64,000 nucleotides of DNA from Kitasatospora sp. NBC_00315 (GTDB lineage: Bacteria > Actinomycetota > Actinomycetes > Streptomycetales > Streptomycetaceae): NCBI RefSeq assembly GCF_041435095.1, contig NZ_CP108025.1:6138001-6202000 (forward strand), given 5' to 3'. Of the stretch, positions 1 through 8,508 are shown piece by piece; the stretch's first letter is position 1; each line of letters begins with the position of its first letter. Both the position numbers and the translations under genes were made by a program. The notes under the pieces are model-generated. The model worked only from the letters and a program-made list of their open reading frames with translations. It was not told the origin of the DNA and searched no databases.

Positions 1-1
1 G

Positions 2-805
2 GACGACGCCTACGGCCGCCGGCTCGTCGCCGAGGCCCGGATCCCGATGACCACCTTCTCCGCCCGGGGCGCCGCCGACGCCGACTGGCGCGCGGTGGAC
101 GTCCAGCTCGGACCGGTCGGCTCGACCTTCCGGGTGCTCGGCCCCGACGGCGCGGCCGCGGACGCCTCGGTGCCGCTGCCGGGCCCCTTCAACGTCGCCA
201 ACGCGCTGGCCGCGATCACCGTGCTGGTCACCGCCGGGCTGCCGCTGGACCGGGCCGTCGCCGGCATCGCCGCGGTGGCCGGAGTGCCGGGCCGGCTGGA
301 GCGGGTCGACGCCGGCCAGCCGTACGTCGCCGTGGTCGACTACGCCCACAAGCCGGACGCCCTGCAGGCCGTCCTGGAGTCGCTGCGCGAGGTCACCAAG
401 GGCCGGCTGCACGTGGTGGTCGGCTGCGGCGGCGACCGCGATCCGCACAAGCGCGCCCCGATGGGCGCCATCGCGGCGCGCCTGGCCGACACCGCTGTGC
501 TGACCAGCGACAACCCGCGCAGCGAGGATCCGCTCGCGATCCTGGCCGCCATGCTGACCGGCGCCGCCGGCGTCCCCGAGACCGAGCGTGGCGCGGTCCT
601 GGTGGTGCCCGACCGGGCCGAGGCCATCGCGGACGCGGTGACCCGCGCGCACGCCGGCGACACCGTCCTGGTGGCCGGCAAGGGCCACGAACTTGGCCAG
701 TACGTACGAGACGAGATCCGCCCCTTCGACGACCGGGAAGTCCTCCGGGACGTCATCTCCCGCTCCTCGGCCGCCCGGGGCACCCGAGGAGTGGAACAGC
801 CGTGA
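2..805 (+). CDS. murE: UDP-N-acetylmuramyl-tripeptide synthetase MurE, 3' part
   Basis: C-terminal 267 residues of MurE; the gene begins before the window and reads in frame from base 2. MurE adds the third amino acid (LL-diaminopimelate in streptomycetes) to UDP-MurNAc-L-Ala-D-Glu in the cytoplasm. Visible Mur-ligase motifs are GPFNVANALAA, the YAHKPDAL segment, GCGGDRDPHKR, and SDNPRSEDP, whose DNPR element is typical of diaminopimelate-adding rather than lysine-adding enzymes (family knowledge). GKGHE lies near the C-terminus. The stop overlaps the murF start by 4 bases (GTGA), so translation is probably coupled. The N-terminal and part of the ATP-binding domain are missing only because of the window edge. 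Confidence 0.96.
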   Translation, partial: DDAYGRRLVAEARIPMTTFSARGAADADWRAVDVQLGPVGSTFRVLGPDGAAADASVPLPGPFNVANALAAITVLVTAGLPLDRAVAGIAAVAGVPGRLERVDAGQPYVAVVDYAHKPDALQAVLESLREVTKGRLHVVVGCGGDRDPHKRAPMGAIAARLADTAVLTSDNPRSEDPLAILAAMLTGAAGVPETERGAVLVVPDRAEAIADAVTRAHAGDTVLVAGKGHELGQYVRDEIRPFDDREVLRDVISRSSAARGTRGVEQP

Positions 806-2223
806 TCGCACTGACCCTCGCCGAGGTCGCCGCCGCCGTCGGAGGCACCCTGGACGGCGCCGACCCGGCCGCCACGGTGACCGGACCGGTCGTGGTGGAC
901 TCCCGGCAGGTGCGCCCCGGCGGCCTGTTCGTGGCCTTCGCCGGCGAGAACGTCGACGGCCACGAGTACGCCGGGCGCGCGGTCGAGGCCGGCGCCGTCG
1001 CGGTGCTCGCCGCCCGCCCGGTCGGCGTGCCCGCCGTGCTGGTCGACGACGTGCTGGACGCGCTCGGGAAGCTGGCCCGCGCCGTCGTGCTGCGCGCCGA
1101 GGACGTCTCGGTGGTGGCGCTGACCGGCTCGGCCGGCAAGACCAGCACCAAGGACCTGATCGCCCAGCTGCTGGGGCACCTGGGAGAAACGGTCTTTCCG
1201 CCCGGCTCGCTGAACAACGAGATCGGGCACCCGATGACGGCCCTGCGGGTCGAGCCGACCACCCGTCACCTGGTGCTGGAGATGGGCGCCCGGCACAAGG
1301 GCGACATCGAGTACCTGACCGCGATCACCCCGCCGCGGATCGGCGTCGTGCTGAACGTGGGCACCGCCCACGTGGGCGAGTTCGGCTCCAAGGAGGCGAT
1401 CGCCGAGGCCAAGGGCGAGCTGGTCGAGGCGCTGCCCGCCGAGGGCGTCGCGGTGCTGAACGGCGACGACCCGCTGGTACGGGCGATGGCCGCCCGCACC
1501 CGGGCCCGGATCGTGCTGTTCGGCGAGAGCGCGGACGCGCACGTCCGGGCGAGCGATGTTCGCCTGGACGCCACCGGAAGGCCGTCGTTCACGCTGACCA
1601 CCCCGGCCGGTTCCGCAGCGGTGCGGCTGCGCCTGTACGGTGAGCACCACGTCTCGAACGCCCTCGCCGCCGCTGCGGTGGCGATGGAGCTCGGGCTGTC
1701 CGTCGACGACACCGCCGCCGCCCTGGGCGAGGCGGGCGCGCTGTCCCGCTGGCGCATGGAGGTCGTCGAACGGGCCGACGGTGTCACGGTCGTCAACGAC
1801 GCCTACAACGCGAACCCGGACTCGATGCGGGCCGCGCTGCGGGCGCTCGTGTCGATGGGAGGCCGCGGCCCGGGGCGCCGCCGTACCTGGGCGGTGCTCG
1901 GCGAGATGCGGGAGCTGGGCGAGGAGAGCTTCGCCGAGCACGACGCCATCGGGCGCCTCGTGGTCCGACTGGACGTCACCAAACTGGTGGCGGTCGGTGG
2001 ACGCGACGCGGCCTGTATGGAACTGGGCGCGAGGAACGAAGGTTCGTGGGGTGAGGAGTCGGTGCTGGTGTCCGATGCGGACGCGGCGGTCGAACTGCTG
2101 CGCGGTCAGCTGCGGCCAGGGGACGTGGTCCTGGTGAAGGCGTCCCGTTCGGTGGGTCTGGAGCGGGTGGCCGAGGCGCTGCTCGCCGACGTGGCGCCGC
2201 TGACGGGCGGTGCTGCCCTGTGA
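802..2223 (+). CDS. murF: UDP-MurNAc-tripeptide:D-Ala-D-Ala ligase MurF
   Basis: 473 residues, normal for MurF. It joins D-Ala-D-Ala to UDP-MurNAc-tripeptide using ATP, completing the cytoplasmic pentapeptide precursor. The P-loop is TGSAGKTS near residue 110. SLNNEIGHPMTA, EMGARHKGDIEYL and VVNDAYNANPDSM (near residue 332) are characteristic of MurF. The GTG start lies inside the end of murE (GTGA overlap) and the stop overlaps the mraY start, so the genes form one coupled operon. Nothing unusual was seen. Confidence 0.97.
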   Translation: MIALTLAEVAAAVGGTLDGADPAATVTGPVVVDSRQVRPGGLFVAFAGENVDGHEYAGRAVEAGAVAVLAARPVGVPAVLVDDVLDALGKLARAVVLRAEDVSVVALTGSAGKTSTKDLIAQLLGHLGETVFPPGSLNNEIGHPMTALRVEPTTRHLVLEMGARHKGDIEYLTAITPPRIGVVLNVGTAHVGEFGSKEAIAEAKGELVEALPAEGVAVLNGDDPLVRAMAARTRARIVLFGESADAHVRASDVRLDATGRPSFTLTTPAGSAAVRLRLYGEHHVSNALAAAAVAMELGLSVDDTAAALGEAGALSRWRMEVVERADGVTVVNDAYNANPDSMRAALRALVSMGGRGPGRRRTWAVLGEMRELGEESFAEHDAIGRLVVRLDVTKLVAVGGRDAACMELGARNEGSWGEESVLVSDADAAVELLRGQLRPGDVVLVKASRSVGLERVAEALLADVAPLTGGAAL

Positions 2224-3284
2224 TGAAACAGGTGCTCATCGCCGGGCTCATCGGCCTGGTGCTGTCGTTGCTCGGCACTCCCGCCCTGATCAAGGTGCTG
2301 GCCAAGCGCGGCTACGGCCAGTACATCCGCGACGACGGTCCCAAGGCCCACCACAGCAAGCGCGGCACACCCACCATGGGCGGCATCGCCTTCATCCTGG
2401 CCACGCTCATCGCGTACGCCGCGACCAAGGTGATAGCCGGGGAGAGTCCGACCGCCTCCGGTCTGCTGGTGCTGTTCCTGACCACCGGCCTCGGCCTGGT
2501 CGGCTTCCTGGACGACTACATCAAGGTCGTCAAGCGCCGCTCGCTCGGGCTGCGCGCCAAGGCGAAGCTGCTCGGACAGTCCTTCGTGGGCCTCGCCTTC
2601 GCGGTCCTGTCACTGCAGTTCAGCGACAGCCGCGGACTCACTCCAGCCTCCCAGCACCTGTCGTTCGTACGCGACTTCGGCTGGACGATCGGCCCGGTGC
2701 TGTTCGTGATCTGGGCCTACTTCATGATCGCCGCGATGTCGAACGGCGTGAACCTGACGGACGGCCTGGACGGCCTGGCCACCGGCGCCTCGGTGATGGT
2801 CTTCGGCGCCTACGTCTTCATCGGCGTCTGGGAGTACGGCCAGAGCTGCGCGTTCGTGCACTCCGCGACCAACAGCTGCTACGACGTACGCGACCCGCTG
2901 GACCTGGCGGTCGTCGCCGCCGCGCTGATGGGCTCCTGCTTCGGCTTCCTCTGGTGGAACACCTCGCCCGCCAAGATCTTCATGGGGGACACCGGTTCGC
3001 TCGCCCTCGGCGGCGCGCTGGCCGGCCTGGCGATCCTGTCGCGCACCGAGATGCTGCTCGCCCTGCTCGGCGGCCTGTTCGTGATCATCACGCTGTCCGT
3101 GATCATCCAGGTCGGCTCGTTCCGGATGACCGGCAAACGTGTCTTCAAGATGGCCCCGCTCCAACACCACTTCGAACTGAAGGGCTGGAGCGAGGTCCTG
3201 ATCGTGGTCCGCTTCTGGATCATCCAGGGCCTCTGCGTGGCCGTCGGCCTCGGCCTCTTCTACGCGGGATGGGTGACCGGATGA
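2223..3284 (+). CDS. mraY: Phospho-N-acetylmuramoyl-pentapeptide-transferase MraY
   Basis: About 353 residues, polytopic (roughly ten membrane segments). It transfers phospho-MurNAc-pentapeptide to undecaprenyl phosphate to make lipid I. Hallmarks are GTPTMGGIAFI, FLDDYIKVV with the paired aspartates, NGVNLTDGLDGLA, FMGDTGSLALGG and LQHHFELKGWSE. The ATG at 2223 (MKQVLIAG) matches family N-termini and sits in a TGATG overlap with murF. A GTG three bases upstream is in frame but less likely. The stop overlaps murD by ATGA. Confidence 0.97.
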   Translation: MKQVLIAGLIGLVLSLLGTPALIKVLAKRGYGQYIRDDGPKAHHSKRGTPTMGGIAFILATLIAYAATKVIAGESPTASGLLVLFLTTGLGLVGFLDDYIKVVKRRSLGLRAKAKLLGQSFVGLAFAVLSLQFSDSRGLTPASQHLSFVRDFGWTIGPVLFVIWAYFMIAAMSNGVNLTDGLDGLATGASVMVFGAYVFIGVWEYGQSCAFVHSATNSCYDVRDPLDLAVVAAALMGSCFGFLWWNTSPAKIFMGDTGSLALGGALAGLAILSRTEMLLALLGGLFVIITLSVIIQVGSFRMTGKRVFKMAPLQHHFELKGWSEVLIVVRFWIIQGLCVAVGLGLFYAGWVTG

Positions 3285-4717
3285 CCTCGACCCCCGACTG
3301 GGACGGCCTGCCGGTCGTGGTGGCCGGCCTCGGCCTCTCCGGCATCAGCGCCGCGCGCGTCCTGCACGGACTCGGCGCCCGGGTCACCGTCGTCGACGGC
3401 GGCTCGGGCGAGGGCCTGCGGGCCCGCGCCGACGGCGTCGAGGCCCAGGGGGTCACCGTCCGCCTGGGCGACGGCGACAGCCTGCCCGAGGGCACCCGGC
3501 TGATCGTCACCTCGCCCGGCTGGCCGCCGAGCAGCCCGCTGTTCGCCGCCGCCGAGGTGGCCGGCGTGCCGGTCTGGGGCGACGTCGAACTCGCCTGGCA
3601 CCTGCGCCGGCCGCTGGCGGCCACCGGCGAGCCCGCCCCCTGGCTGGCCATCACCGGCACCAACGGCAAGACCACCACCGTCCGGATGCTCGCCTCGATC
3701 CTCACCGCCGCCGGGAGGCGCACCGCCGCCGTCGGCAACGTCGGGGTCTCGGTGCTGGACGCGGTGCTCGCCGACGAGCCGTACGACGTGCTCGCCGTCG
3801 AGCTCTCCAGCTACCAGCTGCACTGGGCCCCCTCGCTCCGTCCGCACTCGGCGGCCGTGCTCAACCTGGCCCCCGACCACCTGGACTGGCACGGCTCGAT
3901 GGAGGCCTACGCCGGCGCCAAGGGTCGGATCTACCAGGGCAACGCCGTGGCCTGCGTCTACAACACGGCCGACCCGGCCACCGAGGAACTGGTCCGCGAG
4001 GCCGACGTCGAGGAGGGCTGCCGCGCCGTCGGCTTCACCCTCGGCGCCCCCGGACTGTCCGAGTTCGGGGTGGTCGACGGCCTCCTGGTGGACCGCGCGT
4101 TCGTGCCCGACCGGCAGAAGAACGCCGCCGAGCTCGGCTCGGTCGAGGACGTCAACCCGCCCGCCCCGCACAACATCGCCAACGCCCTCGCGGCGGCGGC
4201 GCTGGCCCGGGCGTACGGGGTCGACCCGAAGGCCGTCCGCGAGGGTCTGCGGGCCTTCCGGCCGGACGCCCACCGGATCGACGAGGTGGCGGTGGTCGAC
4301 GAGGTCACGTACGTCGACGACTCCAAGGCGACCAACACCCACGCCGCGGCGGCCTCGCTGGCCGCCTACCGCCCGGTGGTCTGGATCGCCGGCGGCCTCG
4401 CCAAGGGCGCGACCTTCGACGACCTGGTCCAGGGCGCCGCGGAGCGGCTGCGGGCCGCCGTGCTGATCGGCGAGGACCGCGCGCTGATCCGGGAGGCGCT
4501 GGCGCGACACGCGCCGGATGTGCCGGTGATCGAGGCGGCCGAGGGCCAGACTGGCGCGGTGGCGATGGCGGAGGTCGTCGCCGCGGCCTCCGGGATCGCC
4601 CGACCGGGTGACACGGTCCTGCTGGCCCCGGCCTGCGCCTCGATGGACATGTTCGCCGACTACGGCGAGCGCGGCGACCTGTTCGCGGCGGCCGTCCGGG
4701 ACCTGGCGGACATGTAG
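3281..4717 (+). CDS. murD: UDP-N-acetylmuramoylalanine-D-glutamate ligase MurD
   Basis: 478 residues. It adds D-glutamate to UDP-MurNAc-L-Ala. An N-terminal Rossmann-like segment (VVVAGLGLSGISAARVL) is followed by the ATP-binding loop ITGTNGKTTTVRML near residue 125, APDHLDWHGSMEAYAGAK, the HNIANALAA segment and DDSKATNTHAA. The reading frame is open far upstream through mraY, but the true start is the ATG at 3281, where homology begins and which overlaps the mraY stop by 4 bases (ATGA). It is followed by a 199-bp gap before ftsW. Confidence 0.97.
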   Translation: MTSTPDWDGLPVVVAGLGLSGISAARVLHGLGARVTVVDGGSGEGLRARADGVEAQGVTVRLGDGDSLPEGTRLIVTSPGWPPSSPLFAAAEVAGVPVWGDVELAWHLRRPLAATGEPAPWLAITGTNGKTTTVRMLASILTAAGRRTAAVGNVGVSVLDAVLADEPYDVLAVELSSYQLHWAPSLRPHSAAVLNLAPDHLDWHGSMEAYAGAKGRIYQGNAVACVYNTADPATEELVREADVEEGCRAVGFTLGAPGLSEFGVVDGLLVDRAFVPDRQKNAAELGSVEDVNPPAPHNIANALAAAALARAYGVDPKAVREGLRAFRPDAHRIDEVAVVDEVTYVDDSKATNTHAAAASLAAYRPVVWIAGGLAKGATFDDLVQGAAERLRAAVLIGEDRALIREALARHAPDVPVIEAAEGQTGAVAMAEVVAAASGIARPGDTVLLAPACASMDMFADYGERGDLFAAAVRDLADM

Positions 4718-4916
4718 GACCCGCGCTACCGCGCGCCCCGCGGCCGGGCCGGGGCGAGCCCCGGCCCGGCCGGCGGGAAGGCGCCGCCAGGGGCCCGTGA
4801 CAGCTGCTCCGGCGAGCGGGCCGTCGGGCCGCCGTCGGTACGACGCGAGAGCCCCGGCGGGGCTCGTGACGGCACCGGGAGCGAGCCGGGCCACAAGACG
4901 TTGGGAGCGTGCAGGG

Positions 4917-6290
4917 GTGGCGGGTCAGGGCAGCAAGGGCGCGGCGACGGCTCCGCCGGAGCGCGGCGAGTCCCCGCTGAAGCTGATCTCGGCGACCTCC
5001 ACCACCTTCAAGTCGGCCGGGCCGCTGGCCCGTCTGCGGGCCTTCCGGGCCCGGCTGCGGTACGCCCTGGAGCGGCCGCTGACGCCGTACTACCTGATCC
5101 TCGGGTCGGTGCTGCTGCTGCTCGTCCTGGGCCTGGTGATGGTCTTCTCGTCCTCCCAGATCCTCGCCATGGGCCAGCACCGCTCGGCGCTGTTCTACTT
5201 CCGCAAGCAGCTGGTGGCGGCGATGCTCGGCACCGTCATGCTGGTGCTGCTGGCCCGGACGCCGGCGGCGGTGCTGCGGGTGCTGGTGTACCCGCTGCTG
5301 TGCGTGGTGGTGGGCGCCCTCGTGCTGGTGGCGATCCCCGGCGTCGGGGTGCAGATCAACGGCAACCGCAACTGGCTGGATTTCGGCTTCTTCCAGGTCC
5401 AGCCCTCGGAGTTCGCCAAGCTCGCGCTGGTGCTCTGGGGCGGGGACCTGCTGGCCCGCAAGCAGCGGACCGGCACCCTGGAGCAGTGGAAGCACCTGCT
5501 GATCCCGCTCGTGCCCGGAGCCCTGCTGCTGCTGATGCTGATCATGCTCGGCGGCGACATGGGCACCTCGATGATCCTGGTCGCCATGCTGTTCGGCCTG
5601 CTCTGGATGGTCGGGGCGCCGGTGCGGCTGTTCGTCGCCACCCTCGGCGTCGCCGTGGTGGCCTGCACGGCACTGGTCGTCACGGTGCCGCACCGGGCCG
5701 AGCGGCTGAGCTGTATCGGCGTCACCAGACTGGACGCGAAGGGCGCCTGTTTCCAGGCGCTGCACGGCGTCTACTCGTTCGCCCTGGGCGGTCCGTTCGG
5801 CTCCGGCCTCGGCGCCGGCGTGGAGAAATGGGGCCAGTTGCCGGAGGCCCACACCGACTTCATCTTCGCCGCGACGGGCGAGGAACTCGGACTGGTGGGG
5901 ACGCTGTCGGTCATCGGCCTCTTCGCGGCACTAGGCTACGCGGGTATCCGTGTGGCCATCGGTACGAAGGACCCCTTCGTCAGGTACGCCGCGGGAGCCG
6001 CCACCACCTGGATCATGGCTCAGGCCATGGTCAACCTGGGGTCGGCGCTGGGACTGCTGCCCATCGCGGGCGTCCCGCTCCCGCTGTTCTCCTACGGCGG
6101 TTCCGCCATGCTGTCGGCCATGTGCGCCGTCGGTGTGCTGCTCTGCTTCGCACGCAGCACGCCGGGGGCCCAGGCGGCCCTGGCCGCTCGGACCACCAAC
6201 TCCCGGTTCAGGACACGACTGGCCCGGGTGCTGCCACGACGACGAACCACAGCACGCCCGGCCTCCCGGCCGGCGCGCAGGGAGCGGTGA
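4917..6290 (+). CDS. ftsW: Septal peptidoglycan polymerase FtsW (SEDS family)
   Basis: 457 residues with about ten membrane segments. FtsW is the lipid II polymerase of the divisome, working with a class B PBP. SEDS signatures are QVQPSEFAKLAL, LGGDMGTSMIL, AATGEELGLVG and PLPLFSYGGSAMLS. The GTG at 4917 was chosen because a GGGAG ribosome-binding site lies about 9 bases upstream and the longer frame is only a shadow over murD. An N-terminal cytoplasmic tail of about 60 residues precedes the first membrane segment. The C-terminus is Arg-rich. It is followed 6 bases later by murG. Confidence 0.93.
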   Translation: MAGQGSKGAATAPPERGESPLKLISATSTTFKSAGPLARLRAFRARLRYALERPLTPYYLILGSVLLLLVLGLVMVFSSSQILAMGQHRSALFYFRKQLVAAMLGTVMLVLLARTPAAVLRVLVYPLLCVVVGALVLVAIPGVGVQINGNRNWLDFGFFQVQPSEFAKLALVLWGGDLLARKQRTGTLEQWKHLLIPLVPGALLLLMLIMLGGDMGTSMILVAMLFGLLWMVGAPVRLFVATLGVAVVACTALVVTVPHRAERLSCIGVTRLDAKGACFQALHGVYSFALGGPFGSGLGAGVEKWGQLPEAHTDFIFAATGEELGLVGTLSVIGLFAALGYAGIRVAIGTKDPFVRYAAGAATTWIMAQAMVNLGSALGLLPIAGVPLPLFSYGGSAMLSAMCAVGVLLCFARSTPGAQAALAARTTNSRFRTRLARVLPRRRTTARPASRPARRER

Positions 6291-6296
6291 ATTTCG

Positions 6297-7403
6297 GTGC
6301 ATGTCGTACTCGCCGGCGGGGGGACCGCCGGTCACATCGAACCGGCCCTCGCCCTCGCGGACGCCCTCCGCAGGCACGACCCGACCATCGGGATCACCCT
6401 CCTGGGCACCGAACGCGGCCTGGAGACCAGGCTGGTGCCCGAACGCGGCTACCAGCTGGAGCTGATCCCCGCGGTGCCGCTGCCCCGCAAGCCCACACCC
6501 GAGCTGATCACCGTCCCGGGCCGGCTCCGCGGGACGGTGAGGGCCGCCCAGGACATCATCGAGCGGGTCAAGGCGGACGCCGTGGTGGGCTTCGGCGGCT
6601 ACGTCGCGATGCCGGCCTACCTGGCGGCCAAGCGGGCCGGTGTGCCGATCGTGGTGCACGAGGCGAACGCCCGCCCGGGCCTGGCCAACAAGATCGGCGC
6701 GCGGTACAGCGACTTCGTGGCGGTCTCCACGCCCGACAGCAAGCTGCGCGACTCGCGGTACATCGGGATCCCGCTGCGCCGCACCATCGCCACCCTGGAC
6801 CGCAACGCGGCCCGCCCGGAGGCGCGCCAGTACTTCGGGCTCGACCAGCGGCTGCCCACCCTGCTGGTCTCCGGCGGCTCGCAGGGCGCCCGGCGCCTGA
6901 ACGAGACGGTCCAGAGCATCGCGCCGCGCCTGCAGCAGTACGGCGTCCAGATCCTGCACGCCGTCGGTCCGAAGAACGAGCTGCCGGTGATCGACGACAT
7001 CCCCGGGATGCCGCCGTACCGGGTGCTGCCGTACGTGGACCGGATGGACCTCGCGTACGCCGCCGCGGACCTGATGCTCTGCCGGGCCGGCGCGATGACC
7101 GTCGCCGAGCTCGCGGCCGTCGGCCTGCCGGCCGCGTTCGTCCCGCTGCCGATCGGCAACGGCGAGCAGCGGTTGAACGCCCAGCCGATGGTCAAGGCGG
7201 GCGGCGGTCTGCTGGTGGACGACGCCGAGCTGACCCCGGACTGGGTGCTGAACAACGTGCTGCCGGTGCTCACCGACCCGCAGCGACTCTGGGACATGAG
7301 CCGGGCGGCCGCCGAGTTCGGCCGCCGCGACGCGGACGACCTGCTGGTCGGCATGGTGTACGAGGCGATCGAGGCAGCCCGGGGCGGCCGCCGCCGTGGC
7401 TGA
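6297..7403 (+). CDS. murG: UDP-GlcNAc:lipid I GlcNAc-transferase MurG
   Basis: 368 residues, peripheral membrane GT-B enzyme converting lipid I to lipid II. It starts with VVLAGGGTAGHIEPALALA (glycine-rich loop), then VVHEANARPGLANK, VSGGSQGARRLNETV and the donor-binding LCRAGAMTVAELAAVGLPA. The GTG start lies 6 bases after the ftsW stop. The 3' end overlaps ftsQ by 8 bases, which suggests translational coupling. Confidence 0.97.
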   Translation: MHVVLAGGGTAGHIEPALALADALRRHDPTIGITLLGTERGLETRLVPERGYQLELIPAVPLPRKPTPELITVPGRLRGTVRAAQDIIERVKADAVVGFGGYVAMPAYLAAKRAGVPIVVHEANARPGLANKIGARYSDFVAVSTPDSKLRDSRYIGIPLRRTIATLDRNAARPEARQYFGLDQRLPTLLVSGGSQGARRLNETVQSIAPRLQQYGVQILHAVGPKNELPVIDDIPGMPPYRVLPYVDRMDLAYAAADLMLCRAGAMTVAELAAVGLPAAFVPLPIGNGEQRLNAQPMVKAGGGLLVDDAELTPDWVLNNVLPVLTDPQRLWDMSRAAAEFGRRDADDLLVGMVYEAIEAARGGRRRG

Positions 7404-8175
7404 CGGCTCGCCCGGCACCGGGGCGTACGGGGACGAGGAGGAGGCCGAGGAGTACGCTCCCCGCCTGCGCCTCTCCCGGCGCGGTTTCACGGTGCTGGGC
7501 GTGCTGATCGCCGCTGTCCTGGGCGCGCTGTCCTGGCTGGTCTTCTTCTCCTCGGTGCTCGACGTGCGCAGCGTCTCGGTGCAGGGCGTGCGGGACGACC
7601 GGCTGACGGCCGACCAGGTCCGCCAGGTGCTGGGGAACCTGGGGGACGGGCCGCTCGCGCGGGTCGACCTCGCGGACGCCAGGCGCCGGGTGGAGTCGAT
7701 CCCGCGGGTGGCCTCGGCCGAGGTCTGGCGCGGCTGGCCGCACACCCTCCAGGTCAAGGTGGTGCAGCGCAAGCCCGTCGCCGCCGTCAAGGGTGACGAC
7801 GGGCAGTTCACCCAGATGGATGCGGGCGGGGTGAGTTTCGCCACCGAGGCGACCGCCCCCGCGGGTGTGCCGGTGGTCGAGCTGCAACTCAGTCAGCAGG
7901 CGAACGACGCGATCGGCGTGATCACCCGCCAACAGCTGGTCCAGGGGGCGGTGGCGGTGGCGGCGGGCCTGCCGCCGGCCGTCGCCGAGCGGGCCGGTGC
8001 GGTCACCGTGCACTCGTACGACGACATCCGGCTCCAGCTCGGCGGGGGCACGACGGTGCGCTGGGGGAGTCCGGAACGGACCGATCGGAAAGCCAAGGTG
8101 CTGACCGCGCTGCTGAATCGGAAGGCCACGAACTATGACGTGAGCGTGCCGGAGGCGCCGGCGGTGTCGGGATGA
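7396..8175 (+). CDS. ftsQ: Cell division protein FtsQ/DivIB
   Basis: 259 residues, bitopic divisome protein. A short acidic cytoplasmic tail (EEEAEEYAPRL) is followed by one membrane segment at about residues 33-55 (VLGVLIAAVLGALSWLVFF), then an extracytoplasmic POTRA domain (LDVRSVSVQGVRDDRLTADQV) and the FtsQ core (IPRVASAEVWRGWPHTLQVKV). The GTG start lies inside murG. As last gene before the ftsZ control region, it is probably served by the upstream mur/fts transcript. Confidence 0.94.
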   Translation: MADGSPGTGAYGDEEEAEEYAPRLRLSRRGFTVLGVLIAAVLGALSWLVFFSSVLDVRSVSVQGVRDDRLTADQVRQVLGNLGDGPLARVDLADARRRVESIPRVASAEVWRGWPHTLQVKVVQRKPVAAVKGDDGQFTQMDAGGVSFATEATAPAGVPVVELQLSQQANDAIGVITRQQLVQGAVAVAAGLPPAVAERAGAVTVHSYDDIRLQLGGGTTVRWGSPERTDRKAKVLTALLNRKATNYDVSVPEAPAVSG

Positions 8176-8303
8176 TCCGGTAGGTTCTCTCTACGGCCGT
8201 TTGTCGGTCACCCCGGTTTCCCAGGCCGGTTGATGATCACATAGGCTCAAAAGAAAAAAGGGAAGCTCGGCGTGTTCGTTGAACACGGGCTCGCCGCGAC
8301 CTA

Positions 8304-8328
8304 GTGTCCTGTGTCACCAGGCTGTGTC
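8304..8328 (+). promoter_or_regulatory. Cluster of three WhiA-type GACAC/GTGTC motifs before ftsZ
   Basis: GTGTC occurs at 8304-8308, 8311-8315 and 8324-8328, i.e. three copies of GACAC read on the minus strand within 25 bp. WhiA, the sporulation activator working with WhiB, is known to recognise GACAC and to act at Streptomyces ftsZ. The motif is short, so the assignment rests on clustering and location. Confidence 0.55.
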
Positions 8329-8357
8329 CTACGGTGATGTGACAGAGGCACAGCAGT

Positions 8358-8382
8358 AACCCTAAAGGTCAAGTTTAGGGTT
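8358..8382. promoter_or_regulatory. Perfect 9-bp inverted repeat in the ftsZ leader
   Basis: AACCCTAAA (8358-8366), 7-nt spacer, TTTAGGGTT (8374-8382). The arms are exact reverse complements and unusually A/T-containing for this genome. It lies 126 bp before the ftsZ start. It could be an operator for a dimeric regulator or an RNA hairpin in the leader; with no U-tract it is not an obvious terminator. Confidence 0.6.
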
Positions 8383-8508
8383 CGGGTCGGCGGTCGGCAT
8401 TTCGGACATTCAGTCAGGAACCAGGCTCCCCACCCATCGACATCCGTCGGAACGGCGCGCACCCGGGCGCCGGGCCGACCCGGAAATTCGAGGCGAGAGG
8501 CCTTCGAC

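Larger units (their letters stand above)
8176..8508. other. ftsZ leader and promoter region (no gene)
   Basis: 333 bp between ftsQ and ftsZ with no coding sequence. It is less GC-rich than its surroundings. It contains an A-rich run near 8249-8260, a 7-bp inverted repeat CGTGTTC/GAACACG at 8271-8287, three GTGTC motifs at 8304-8328 and a perfect 9-bp inverted repeat at 8358-8382. Streptomyces ftsZ is known to have several promoters here, one developmentally controlled during sporulation. Which -10/-35 elements are used cannot be settled by eye. Confidence 0.75.

Noticed and set aside
340..1941. Minus-strand 533-codon open frame across murE and murF
   Set aside because: Spans two well-supported plus-strand genes; translation is His/Arg/Gly-rich noise.
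2210..4717. 835-codon frame suggesting a MraY-MurD-length fusion
   Set aside because: The frame is simply open upstream of murD; MurD homology starts at the ATG at 3281 and MraY lies in another frame.
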